Assembly: GCF_020447265.1 (NCBI RefSeq)
Contig: NZ_JAJADR010000010.1
Location: 42,089-106,088 of the forward strand
Source of the DNA: Hymenobacter lucidus
GTDB taxonomy: Bacteria > Bacteroidota > Bacteroidia > Cytophagales > Hymenobacteraceae
Length of the DNA: 64,000 nt
Reading direction: 5' to 3'
The notes under the pieces are model-generated. The model did no database searches. It saw nothing but the letters and a program-made list of their open reading frames with translations, and was not told the DNA's origin. Both the position numbers and the translations under genes were made by a program. Shown piece by piece: positions 1 to 8,469 of this stretch; positions within the stretch are counted from its first letter, which is position 1, and every line of letters begins with the position of its first letter.

Positions 1-559
1 CCCGCGAGATGCCGGTAAAGTAGTATGCCAGCATCACCACGGCCAGCAGCGAGCCAATGAGCAGCGCTCCGCCCCCGAAGCCCAGGCCTGAGTCGTCGGC
101 CAGAAAATCGCCCAGGGCGGTTCCCAGCGTGTTTGAAACCAGAATAGCCGCCCAGTAGAACAATTCCCCCCGCCGGGTCTGGATGTCCGATACGGACAAG
201 GACTTTTCACTCGCCCACCATAGGCCAAGTACGGCCAGCAGCAGGGCCCCCAGAATCGCGGCCCCCGTCGCGTAGCCCAGTCCCAGGGTTCGGTCCATGT
301 AGTCCGACAGGGTAGTGCCAGCTGTGCTGGTAGCCAGTATAACGGCCCAGTACAGAGCTGGTACGTATCGCCTGGCCGAGAGCTGCCCCAGCAGCACCGC
401 CAGAAACAGCCCGAGCAGAATAGTTGAGCTCATGCCGTAGCCCACGTTGAGGGTCTGTGCCAGCAAGTCGCCGGCTGTTTCCCCCAGCGTAGTGGCGCAG
501 ATTTTCATCACCCAAAACAGCAGGGTAACCTCAGGAAGCTTCTTTAGGATGGTTTGCAT
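1..559 (-). CDS. COG4705-type membrane protein with DUF347 repeats (3' end outside window)
   Basis: From an ATG at 559 the frame stays open to the window edge, so about 186 residues are visible and the C-terminus is missing. The protein is strongly hydrophobic and consists of a repeated helical unit whose signature recurs three times: TTLGETAGDLL (about residues 23-33), TAGTTLSDYMD (79-89) and NTLGTALGDFL (143-153). This spacing and the G-E/D-G-D core match the DUF347 repeat of COG4705 membrane-anchored proteins, whose biochemical role is not established. It starts 14 bases from the PAP2 gene that follows on the same strand, but is upstream of nothing else visible. Assignment is by repeat pattern only. 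Confidence 0.75.
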   Translation of the reverse strand, partial: MQTILKKLPEVTLLFWVMKICATTLGETAGDLLAQTLNVGYGMSSTILLGLFLAVLLGQLSARRYVPALYWAVILATSTAGTTLSDYMDRTLGLGYATGAAILGALLLAVLGLWWASEKSLSVSDIQTRRGELFYWAAILVSNTLGTALGDFLADDSGLGFGGGALLIGSLLAVVMLAYYFTGISR

Positions 560-571
560 CAGGTCAAGCAG

Positions 572-1390
572 TTAGTGGGCGCGCCAGCTCAGCGTCATGC
601 CGGGGGTGCCGCTTCCAAAGTAAGTGGGGGCCACGTTCAGGCCCATCAGTGTCGGCTTGCGGCCCCAGCGGTTGCGGTGGGTAAGGTAGCCCAGGTGAGC
701 CGATAGAATGCCGAAGCCCGCGCCGGCCACCACGTCGCTCTGCCAGTGCTTGTTGTTAATCATGCGCAAGGCGGCCACGCTCGTGGCAATGGTGTAGGCC
801 CCGATGCCGTACCACTGGCTTTTGTCCCGGAACTCGGTGTGCACGATGCTGGCCGCCAGAAAGGCCTGCGCCGTGTGGCCCGACGGAAACGAAAGGTTGT
901 CGGAGCCATCGGGCCGGGTTTCCTTGGACAGGAACTTCACCGCATACGTAGTGCTGAGCATAATTAACTCGCTTTTCAGCACCACCAGCCCGATGTTAAG
1001 CCGGTCGTCGCGCGACTCCACGCCGGAAACCAGTACAGCGCCCAACTCCAAATAAGGGGCGAGGATGAGAAAGTCATCGGTCCGGGTGCGGAAAGTGGGA
1101 AACACCTTGTGTAAGTCCCGATTAACCTCCTGATTGGTATAGAAGCCCCCACCGTTGAAAGTGTAGGCCCCATAGCCGATAAGCAGGGCCGGCACGATGC
1201 TGGCTTTCACCAACTTGCCCTGGTACCAGGGCTTGGCGGGTAGCAGTACTTCCGCTACCGGCTTCTCGAACTTATGCAGCGAATCAACGGCGGTTGAAGG
1301 CGGGTTCTGGGGGACTTGGGCTTGAGCAGGTAACGCGAGTCCGAGAATAATAACGGCACCCAAGGTGCGGCAAGAGGCCATGAAATTCAT
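572..1390 (-). CDS. PAP2-family phosphatase, periplasmic/membrane
   Basis: A 272-residue protein with an N-terminal signal peptide ending in LALPAQAQ. The three PAP2 phosphatase motifs are intact: K(x6)RP as KETRP (about 155-159), FPSGH (168-172) and RMINNKHWQSD (209-219) with the catalytic His and supporting Asp. The family removes phosphate from lipid phosphates such as phosphatidate, undecaprenyl pyrophosphate or phosphatidylglycerol phosphate; the substrate cannot be read here. The ATG at 1390 was chosen because it places the signal sequence at the N-terminus; ATGs at 1414 and 1381 are alternatives. The C-terminal half is very similar to the product of the gene at 2841-3677, so the two are recent paralogues. 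Confidence 0.85.
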   Translation of the reverse strand: MNFMASCRTLGAVIILGLALPAQAQVPQNPPSTAVDSLHKFEKPVAEVLLPAKPWYQGKLVKASIVPALLIGYGAYTFNGGGFYTNQEVNRDLHKVFPTFRTRTDDFLILAPYLELGAVLVSGVESRDDRLNIGLVVLKSELIMLSTTYAVKFLSKETRPDGSDNLSFPSGHTAQAFLAASIVHTEFRDKSQWYGIGAYTIATSVAALRMINNKHWQSDVVAGAGFGILSAHLGYLTHRNRWGRKPTLMGLNVAPTYFGSGTPGMTLSWRAH

Positions 1391-1653
1391 GTGTTGAGAG
1401 CTGGATTCTCCCAAACCTAGCGGGGGAATCTGGCGGAAATCTGGATTCAGGTGCCCATAAAAATGCTACGCGCTGTTCGTTGGCAAAGGAGTAGGGTTGC
1501 TGCATAAGCCGAGTACCTTTGCACCTCCTGGATGGTCAAACAGCCTCCTGCATCGGCTCGCCTGGATAAGTGCCGCAACGTGGCGTTTGCTGGTCGTGAA
1601 GCTGTTTTTGAGCATACTGCCCAAGGGCATAAATCCCTATTTTAGCGATTCAA

Positions 1654-2757
1654 ATGATGAGGAGTGCTGTCCTTCGCCGTGCCAAGCTGAAAAGAACGTT
1701 TCAACTGCTGCTGAGCCTGGCTGTCGGGTTTCATGTACCGAGTGTTGCGGCTACAATGCATAAGGATGTAATACAACCTAGGCAGGTACATCCAGCCGAT
1801 TCGCTACGCCCCCGCATCAGCCTGTACCAGGTGGCACCCGGGGTAAGCTATCAGTACGAGCGGCCCCGGCAGCTGCGTTGGCTGACGCATATTCCGCGGG
1901 ATTTAGGGCAATTCCCCCGGTTTGCTTTCCGTTCCGAAAACGAGCTGCCGATTGCTGGTATTCTGGCGGGGTCGGGCGTGCTGTGGCTGGTTGACGAGCC
2001 CATTCTGCATGGGGCACAGGGTGTGGGCCGGCAGCTCGGGCTCAACGCGCGAAGCACGCAAAAAACCTTGGTGCATATTCCGTTCAGCTTGGGAGCGGTA
2101 AATCTGCCGTTTGAATTTAATGTGCCGGATAACCTGAACAGCACCTTCTATTACATCGGAGATGGCTGGACGCACTTGAGTGTGGCCACCAGTTTTTGGG
2201 TATATGGCCTAGTAAAGCGGGATAATCGGGCCGCCCAAACGGCTTCGCAACTGGGCACGGCTATCTTAAGCACGGGCCTGATGGTGCAAAGCCTCAAGCG
2301 TCTGACCGGCCGCCAAAGCCCCTTCGTGACGACGAAAGCCCGTGGCGAGTGGCACTTGTTTCCCTCGTACACCCGCTACCAAAGCCGGGTGCCTAACTAC
2401 GATGCGTTTCCCACCGGGCATCTGGCCACGGCCATGGTCACGGTTACGGTTATCGCCGATAATTACCCGGAGAAGCATTTTGTGCGACCACTGGGCTACG
2501 GGCTGATGGGGCTGCTGGGCTACGCTATGCTCAATAACGGTGTGCATTGGGCCTCCGATTACCCGGTGGGCATTGCCTTGGGCTACGCGATGGCTAAAAT
2601 TGCGGTGCGCAACGGCCGCACCCGCGTAGAGCAGAGCGCACCAGCAGGTACAGGCTTTCACACTTTGCCCAGGCCCCAGCCCTGGTATCGTCAGGCACAC
2701 CTTTCTCCCTATAGCCAGGGGCCGTTTACAGGATTGAGTGCCACCTGGCAATTGTAG
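1654..2757 (+). CDS. PAP2-family phosphatase, divergent
   Basis: A 367-residue protein with a basic N-terminus and signal-like hydrophobic segment (about 14-33). PAP2 motifs are recognisable but altered: KRLTGRQSP (215-223, Gln in place of the usual Arg-Pro partner), FPTGH (252-256, Thr for Ser) and MLNNGVHWASDYP (292-304), which keeps the His-x3-Asp end. It belongs to the longer Bacteroidota PAP2 proteins with a large N-terminal extension before the phosphatase core. It is transcribed opposite to, and lies between, two mutually similar PAP2 genes, yet is itself only distantly related to them. Substrate unknown. Confidence 0.8.
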   Translation: MMRSAVLRRAKLKRTFQLLLSLAVGFHVPSVAATMHKDVIQPRQVHPADSLRPRISLYQVAPGVSYQYERPRQLRWLTHIPRDLGQFPRFAFRSENELPIAGILAGSGVLWLVDEPILHGAQGVGRQLGLNARSTQKTLVHIPFSLGAVNLPFEFNVPDNLNSTFYYIGDGWTHLSVATSFWVYGLVKRDNRAAQTASQLGTAILSTGLMVQSLKRLTGRQSPFVTTKARGEWHLFPSYTRYQSRVPNYDAFPTGHLATAMVTVTVIADNYPEKHFVRPLGYGLMGLLGYAMLNNGVHWASDYPVGIALGYAMAKIAVRNGRTRVEQSAPAGTGFHTLPRPQPWYRQAHLSPYSQGPFTGLSATWQL

Positions 2758-2840
2758 CGCAACGACAACGCGTGCGTACAAAGCACTCCATCACTGCTCA
2801 TAACCAGTGGATGAGCCGCTAGCACCGGCTGCCCCTTGGG

Positions 2841-3677
2841 CTAGTAGTGGCGGTCGGCAACGGGGCGCCAACTCAACGTCAGACCAGGCGTGCCGCCGCC
2901 GAAATAAGCCGGCGCTACGTTAAGGCCCACCAGTAGGGGCTTGCGGCCCCAACGGTAGCTATGGGTAAGATAGGTGAGGTGAGCGGAGAAAATACCAATA
3001 CCGGCACCGGCCAATACGTCGGCTTCCCAATGCTTGTTATTGATCATGCGTAGCACGCCTACGCTCGTTGCCACGGTGTAGGCCCCGATGCCGTACCACG
3101 GGCTTTTGTCGCGCAGCTCAGTATGGACAATGCTGGCGGCCAGAAACGCCTGCGCCGTGTGCCCCGACGGAAAGGCGTACGCCTGGCCATTGGGCCGGTC
3201 AATGTTGGTGAGCCGCTTCGTTATATGAACACTGGCTAGCATTATCGCTTCCGACTTGGCGATAAGCAGGAGCGTGTTTACCCGGTCATCATGCAGCTGT
3301 ATGTTAAACGTCGACAGGATGGCCAAGCCTGCGTAGGGCGCAAACTGCAGGAAGTTGTCCGCCTGAGTCCGCCAGCCGCCCAGATGCTCCTCAATTTCTT
3401 CGCGCGCCTCAAAAGAGCTATACATTCCACTGCCCTGGATAGTACTAACGCCAAACCCAATCAGCACCGCGGGCACAATGCTGGCCCGTACCAGCTTGCG
3501 CTGGAAAAATGGTTTCGGTGCCTTGCCCTCCTCTGATTGGGGGATGTTTTCCTGTCTGAACAAGGAATCGGTCGGGGCCGATGGTGCCTTGTAGCCAGCC
3601 TGTGCCTGCAGGCCCCCGGGGACCCCAAGAAGAACGAAAGCGGTGACTACCGTGCGAAAAGTGATCCTAGAAGACAT
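2841..3677 (-). CDS. PAP2-family phosphatase, paralogue of the gene at 572-1390
   Basis: A 278-residue protein beginning MSSRITFRTV, with a signal peptide cleaved after GGLQAQA. Motifs: KRLTNIDRP, FPSGHTAQAF and RMINNKHWEAD. From FPSGH onward it matches the protein at 572-1390 almost residue for residue, including the tail segments AHLxYLTH and RWGRKP and the closing TLSWR, so one copy derives from the other. An in-frame ATG at 3740 would add 21 residues in front of the signal peptide and is less likely. No role beyond lipid phosphate hydrolysis can be proposed from sequence. Confidence 0.85.
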   Translation of the reverse strand: MSSRITFRTVVTAFVLLGVPGGLQAQAGYKAPSAPTDSLFRQENIPQSEEGKAPKPFFQRKLVRASIVPAVLIGFGVSTIQGSGMYSSFEAREEIEEHLGGWRTQADNFLQFAPYAGLAILSTFNIQLHDDRVNTLLLIAKSEAIMLASVHITKRLTNIDRPNGQAYAFPSGHTAQAFLAASIVHTELRDKSPWYGIGAYTVATSVGVLRMINNKHWEADVLAGAGIGIFSAHLTYLTHSYRWGRKPLLVGLNVAPAYFGGGTPGLTLSWRPVADRHY

Positions 3678-3801
3678 AAGTGGGCAGCGGGCGTGAAGTA
3701 CTAGATCCGGGATGCCTTGTGACGCCCAGAGTACATTCAAATCTAGAAGGCAATTCTGGCGTAAATCTGGATCATCGGCCGGCGCCGCGACATGTATTCA
3801 C

Positions 3802-5440
3802 CTACTCAAAGCCCCCAATTGCCTCATCGGTCTCGCTTTTGCGCGGCGAGCGGCTCGTCTGGTTCTGGCCGAAGCGGTAGGCAAAGCCCAGAAAGGCCAT
3901 GCGCAATTCCCGCTTGAACCGGCTGTCGGTCAGCAGCCCCGGCCCGGTCAGGGTAAAGTCATAGCGCAATGTGTTGAATACGTCGGCCACGCGCAGGGTA
4001 AGGGAGCCCCGGTTGCCGAGCACAGTGTGCTTGGCAGCAACATCCACGTTGACGTTCTGCCGGCGCTGCCCCTGCGACGTATTGATGGGCGAGCGGTATT
4101 TCGGGGCCAGCTGCAGATCGAGCTTTCTGGTGGGCGAAAACGTGTTATTGAGCCGGGTAGCGTAGGCTTGACTGGCCGTGTGGATGGGCGTGCCGTCGAG
4201 GGAGGCTCCCCGGATGAGGCGGCGAAAAGCAGATGCCGTGCCGTTGAGCTTCCAGAAGGACGTAACCGGGGTAGCCCCGACCAATTCCAGGCCAACGGAC
4301 GTTTCCTGGCCCAGATTCTGGCGGGTCGTGCTAGTCACTACGTCGCCGGTAAGCAGGTCGGTGAGCACCCGGCGAAAGCCTTGGGCAGTGTTGGTTTCGA
4401 GCCGGTAGAAGGCCGTGGCGTTGACCTGGCGCGAGTCGAGGCTTTCCTGATTGTCCTGCCGGTTGAAGCGCGGCTGCACGGCCAACGTCAGCGTTTGCTC
4501 CGGCGTGAGGGCATAGTCCAACCCCAGACGTAGGGCATGCGCGGTTTGGGTGGCCACTCCGGCGCGGTCCTGGCGCAGCTACAGGATAGTATCCAGTGTT
4601 GTCGTGGTCTGGTCGAGGAGCCCGGTGACGCGGCGCCGGTCACGCCAGAAGTCGTAGGAGCCGAAGGCGTTGAATTTGCCGTAACGGTAATTCAACTCCA
4701 ACGACGTGTTGTACTTGCCGCCGGTGCCGGCCGTGGTGCTGGCCTGACCGTTGAGCCCGTCGCGCTTTTCCTTTTTGAGTACGATGTTGAGGATGCCGCC
4801 CGCCCCGGCGGCATCGTAGCGGGAGGAAGGGTTAGTAATGACCTCCACGTTCTGGATGGCGCTGGCCGGTAGCTGGTCGAGCGTCGTCGATGAACACCGT
4901 TACGCCGCTGGAACCGCGCAAACTCACGGCCCCGTTCTGGTCCACGCTGACCGAGGGCACGTTCTGCAGCACATCCAGGGCCGTGCCGCCGGTCACGGTC
5001 AAGTACTTGCTCACGTCAATCACCTTCTTGTCCAAGTTGCCGCTGAGCACCGGCCGCTCAGCCGTTGCCACCACGTCCTGTAGTTGGACGGTTGTGGCCC
5101 GCAGGCGCAGGGTGCCCAAGGCCAGGGTAGGCGCGGCGGCACTCAGGCGGCTGATCCGGCGGCCAGTGCGGTAGCCTACCACCGGGGCCCGCAGCGAATA
5201 GCTGCCCCAGGCTAGTTGCTCCAGGGCAAAAGCCCCGGTTTCAGAGGTTTGCGCCCCAGCCACGAAGCTCGAATCCTGGGCCCGCAGCAGCACCATGTTG
5301 GCATAGGGCAGCGGCTGGCCGGTAACCGCATCCAGCAGTGTGCCGCGCACCGCGCCGGTCTGGGCCTTCAATAGCAGAGGGCAGCCAGCTAGTAGTCAGA
5401 CCAGCAGGATCAGCGAACGTACCCGTGTAAATACATCCAT
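3802..5440 (-). pseudogene. TonB-dependent outer-membrane receptor, inactivated by several lesions
   Basis: Three reading segments together describe one outer-membrane beta-barrel protein of the CarboxypepD_reg/plug/barrel type. The carboxypeptidase-like domain (GTLLDAVTGQPLPYANMVL) is followed by the plug (NLDKKVIDVSKYLTVTGG, VSLRGSSGVTVFID, VITNPSSRYDAAGAGGI) and a barrel ending in an aromatic-rich AFLGFAYRFG segment. Lesions: an in-frame TGA in the signal peptide (5396-5398); a deletion plus frameshift around 4870-4890, just after VFID, where the conserved GRPS stretch is missing; and an in-frame TAG at 4579-4581. The barrel is also about 200 residues short, so a further internal loss is likely. 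It sits alone, with no SusD partner beside it. Confidence 0.85.
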
Positions 5441-5452
5441 AGAAGTAAATGG

Positions 5453-5485
5453 CAGAGGGCAGGCCCGGACGGGGCCTGCCCTCTG
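5453..5485 (-). terminator. Intrinsic-terminator-like hairpin downstream of the PepSY-like gene
   Basis: Perfect 14-bp stem, CAGAGGGCAGGCCC at 5453-5466 paired with 5472-5485, and a 5-nt loop. It begins 42 bases past the stop of the gene at 5527-5961 and sits between that gene and the receptor pseudogene, whose ATG is at 5440. Confidence 0.65.
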
Positions 5486-5526
5486 GTGGACACCCTGTTT
5501 CTTCGGGAAGCTCCCCGCACACAGGT

Positions 5527-5961
5527 TTATTTCTTGACTTCCGTGCCGTCGGCGTTAAAGAGCACGTCGCGCTTCTTGCCCGCCCGGCTTACTTCGGCCT
5601 CGTAGATAGTGGTGCCGGTGGCCGTTACGATTTTGGCCGCCTCGGTCACCTTGTAGCCCTTGTACTGAGTAGTCAGGGCGGTGCGCACGGGAGCAGGCAG
5701 TTGGGAAACAGCCAGTTCAGTTTCTGTTTCCAGCAGTGTGCCGGTGGGCGTAATTACCACCGACAGTTCCTTATCGCCCTGCTCGTAGCCGGCTTCGTAG
5801 TTGGCGTCTTCCTTTTCCCACTTCACGCCCTTGGCGGTGGGATGGGCCTTCTTGAAGGTGGCTACGGCGGCGGCCGGCACTTGCTTTTCAGCTAGCTTCT
5901 GGGCGTGGACGGAGAGGGCGGCCAGCGGCAGCAGGGCCAGCAGCAACAGGTACTTTTTCAT
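5527..5961 (-). CDS. Secreted PepSY-like domain protein
   Basis: A 144-residue protein with a clear signal peptide (MKKYLLLLALLPLAALSVHA). The mature part has two repeats of the small PepSY-like fold common in Bacteroidota periplasmic proteins (PF11396-type): PAAAVATFKKAHPTAKGVKWEKED, then PAPVRTALTTQYKGYKV followed by IYEAEVSRAGKKRDVLF. Such proteins are thought to be periplasmic binding or inhibitory modules; no enzymatic residues are evident. It is a single-gene unit, closed by the hairpin at 5453-5485. Confidence 0.8.
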   Translation of the reverse strand: MKKYLLLLALLPLAALSVHAQKLAEKQVPAAAVATFKKAHPTAKGVKWEKEDANYEAGYEQGDKELSVVITPTGTLLETETELAVSQLPAPVRTALTTQYKGYKVTEAAKIVTATGTTIYEAEVSRAGKKRDVLFNADGTEVKK

Positions 5962-6108
5962 AGATTAAAGAATTAAGGGAACGGATGCCGCAAACCTACC
6001 TACCCATTCTGTCGGCATTCTGGCGCATGACCTTTTTTAGCAGCTGCCTTTTTCAGGGTTGTATACACCAGAAGCGGGCAACATGTCAGGATGTAGTATA
6101 TCCAAGAG

Positions 6109-6432
6109 TTACCGCCAACTGAGTGGGAGAACTTTGAACTGCCCGCCGGCCATCGTGAGCCGCTGCAGGTGATTGAGCGTTTCGGTCACGCCTTCGCGGC
6201 TAAAACGGTCCAGCGCCCAGAACAGTATCACCTCAACTCTTCACTGATGGGCATCCGCGAAGAGCTGCTGAAATTGAGGCCGCTCGGCAGTGCCGCCGCT
6301 TTCCTGGTCGGTGTACTCTTTATAAATAATGTAGCCCAGCTACTGGGCGAAGTCGCGTAGCTTCCGAAGCTGGGTTTCGTTGGTCTGCTCTTTACCCCTC
6401 GTGCTGACGCGTGCGTAAATCGCGGTCCTCAT
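6109..6432 (-). pseudogene. Serine recombinase (resolvase) N-terminal domain remnant
   Basis: Read from the ATG at 6432 the frame gives MRTAIYARVSTRGKEQTNET, the resolvase catalytic motif with the nucleophilic Ser in YARVST. It continues with LGYIIYKEYTDQESGG, VILFWALDRFSREGV and TETLNHLQRLTMAGG, all typical resolvase core segments. Two in-frame stops interrupt it, TAG after RDFAQ and TGA after ADAHQ, and homology ends abruptly before the final TAA at 6109; the DNA-binding domain is absent. It is a dead, truncated mobile-element gene. It differs in sequence from the intact serine recombinase at 45428-46114. Confidence 0.85.
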
Positions 6433-6816
6433 AAAAGGATGAATTGATGGGAGAAGGGCATTCGCAAAACGACTGTTTCTCGAACGTCTTTAGCACCGAC
6501 CTTGCCGGTACTGAGAAAAGCGTTTTAGCGGTTGATTATGGGGAGGGTTTTTCGAACGCTTCTTTCGACCCGCGTGCCGGGTGATTTTTGACCCGCTACC
6601 GCCTGCTTTCTGGAACTCACTTTCGGAGTATTCGATAGACTATATACTCTTAGCGGGAATTTCTGTTCCTACTCTAGTGCTACCCCCGATAGATGGCATC
6701 CGTGTACAGCAGCCCTGCCATCCGCTCATCCCCGACATCCTGCTTGCTAGGGCGAACGGGCTAAACGCCGGCGCATTCGTCAGGCTCGTCCGCATCAGCC
6801 TAACACCCACCCTTAC
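6433..6816. other. Gene-free stretch, possible end of the resolvase element
   Basis: No credible coding frame. Two short related direct repeats are visible, TTTCTCGAACG near 6476 and TTTTTCGAACG near 6548, with the A/T-rich segment CTGAGAAAAGCGTTTTAGCG between them. These may be resolvase-site or transposon-end debris linked to the broken resolvase next door, but the match to known Tn3-type ends is only suggestive. Confidence 0.3.
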
Positions 6817-7095
6817 TCAAGAAGCGGCTATATGCTCTCGAATACGGGCGCTTTTGCTGCGATACCGCAGCCATCCCGCAACGCCCACCCCCACCCCCAC
6901 CGGGACGAGTAGGGCACCGACCCAGACGTAGACATGGTCCCGAAAAAACTGCATCAACGAAAAACCGGCAAGAATAAGCGTCAGCGCCGAGCGTACGTAG
7001 GCCAGCAGGGTACGCTCGTTGGCTAAGCGGGTACGCTCCAGCGCCAGCCGGTCGCGTAAGTCGAGTGGCAGGGAAGAGTCAATCGATGGAGGCAT
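6817..7095 (-). CDS. DUF202 (YidH-like) membrane protein
   Basis: A 92-residue protein with the DUF202 signature: RLALERTRLANERTLLAYVR, then a first membrane helix (SALTLILAGFSLMQFF) and a second (VWVGALLVPVGVGVGVAGWL), followed by a basic tail. The family is of unknown function and is found as small inner-membrane proteins. It is divergent from the antiporter gene starting at 7195, with about 100 bases between the two starts, where both promoters must lie. Confidence 0.8.
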   Translation of the reverse strand: MPPSIDSSLPLDLRDRLALERTRLANERTLLAYVRSALTLILAGFSLMQFFRDHVYVWVGALLVPVGVGVGVAGWLRYRSKSARIREHIAAS

Positions 7096-7194
7096 TGGAA
7101 ATACGCAGGTGAATGCAACGCCATACGCAGTTTTTTACGGGAGTGTCTACCACGCAACCTCATCGGTTCAGCATATTTGAGCGTATTTGAGGGC

Positions 7195-8460
7195 ATGACT
7201 ACCCCCACTTTAATTATTCTGATTGGGTTCCTGATTTTTTTAGGCCACTACCTGGCGCAGCTATTCGATAAAACAAAAATTCCGGATGTCGTGGGCCTCA
7301 TGCTCGTGGGAGCCCTGATCGGACCAGTCTTTCACTTGATAGAACCGGCCACATTTGGCCGGGCCGGGCGGGTGTTTTCCAACCTGGTGCTCGTGTTCAT
7401 TTTGTTTGAAAGCGGCCTGGAGGTCCGCTTTGAGCAGTTGCGAGCCGCGCTGCGCGGTACCTTGGGACTTACCACGCTTAACTTCATCGTGACCAGCCTG
7501 CTCGTGGCAATCCTGGGACAGCTGTTCGCCGGTCTGGACTTTCTGAGTGCGCTGATTTTGGGTACTATTCTGGGTGGCACGTCCTCCGCGGTCGTCACCA
7601 CGCTGGCTCGCAAAGTGACTATCCTGCCCCAAACGTCTACGACGCTGGTTATGGAATCGGCGCTGAGCGACGTGTTTACCCTGGCCATTCCCATTGCCCT
7701 GATCAGCTTCTACACCGGCTCCTCGCTCAATGTAACCAGTCTGGTTAGTCATCTAGCCTCCTCGCTGGTCGTGGCCGTGCTGGCCGGGGTCGGCAGCGGC
7801 TACCTATGGTCCTTGCTGCTGAATCGGGTGCCCACGCTGCTCATGACCCGTTTTTCTACCCCCGCCTTCGTCTTTATCCTCTACGGATTGGTAGAGATGC
7901 TCAAATTCAGCGGACCGATTGCCGTACTATTTTTTAGCATTACTCTGGGCAATGTGGCCCTGTTGCGCCCCAACCGTCTGCGGCAGTACCTGCCCGCCCG
8001 ACACGTAGAGCTGACAGCTATGGAAAAGGACTTCTTCGCTGAGATTGTCTTTCTGCTGCGCACGTTTTTCTTCGTGTACGTGGGTATGTCCTTTGTGCTC
8101 GACAACGGCTACCTAATCGCTTTGGGCGTGGTCATAGCCGTGCTGCTGTTCCTAGTCCGCATTCCGGTGGTCCTCGCTACCGCCGATAAGTACACGCCGC
8201 AGTTTGACATGGCTTTCATGAGTGTAATGATCCCCAAAGGGCTTGGCGCGGCTGTGCTGGCCACGCTGCCGGCCCAGCGCGGCATGCCCAGCGGGTCTAC
8301 CATCCAAACGCTCACCTTCGCGGTGATTATGGCTACGACTGTGTTGTGCACTGTCTTGTTCTTTCTGGTTGAAAAACGTCGCCTGCTCGGATTCTACGGC
8401 TGGTGCTTTGGGCGGTACCGTCCACTGGATGCCACGCAGGTAACCCCTCCGCCCGACTGA
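7195..8460 (+). CDS. Cation:proton antiporter, CPA2 family (Kef/NapA-type)
   Basis: A 421-residue protein with about 12 membrane helices starting right at the N-terminus (TPTLIILIGFLIFLGHYLAQ). Family features include KIPDVVGLMLVGALIGP (the P-x-hydrophobic-G helix), LFESGLE, an LGGTSSAVVTTLA segment and MESALSDVFTLAIPIAL, which matches the helix carrying the ion-binding acid (ND/SD type) in CPA proteins. It exchanges monovalent cations for protons across the inner membrane. No RCK/TrkA-N domain follows, so it is a short, ungated form. The ATG at 7195 was preferred to an in-frame TTG at 7177. Confidence 0.85.
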   Translation: MTTPTLIILIGFLIFLGHYLAQLFDKTKIPDVVGLMLVGALIGPVFHLIEPATFGRAGRVFSNLVLVFILFESGLEVRFEQLRAALRGTLGLTTLNFIVTSLLVAILGQLFAGLDFLSALILGTILGGTSSAVVTTLARKVTILPQTSTTLVMESALSDVFTLAIPIALISFYTGSSLNVTSLVSHLASSLVVAVLAGVGSGYLWSLLLNRVPTLLMTRFSTPAFVFILYGLVEMLKFSGPIAVLFFSITLGNVALLRPNRLRQYLPARHVELTAMEKDFFAEIVFLLRTFFFVYVGMSFVLDNGYLIALGVVIAVLLFLVRIPVVLATADKYTPQFDMAFMSVMIPKGLGAAVLATLPAQRGMPSGSTIQTLTFAVIMATTVLCTVLFFLVEKRRLLGFYGWCFGRYRPLDATQVTPPPD

Positions 8461-8469
8461 GTTCTTGCT

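Noticed and set aside
3712..4533. 273-codon plus-strand frame
   Set aside because: Antisense of the receptor pseudogene; the minus strand gives clear TonB-receptor homology.
6581..6931. 116-codon plus-strand frame
   Set aside because: Runs into the DUF202 gene antisense and ends in a Pro/Thr low-complexity stretch; no support.
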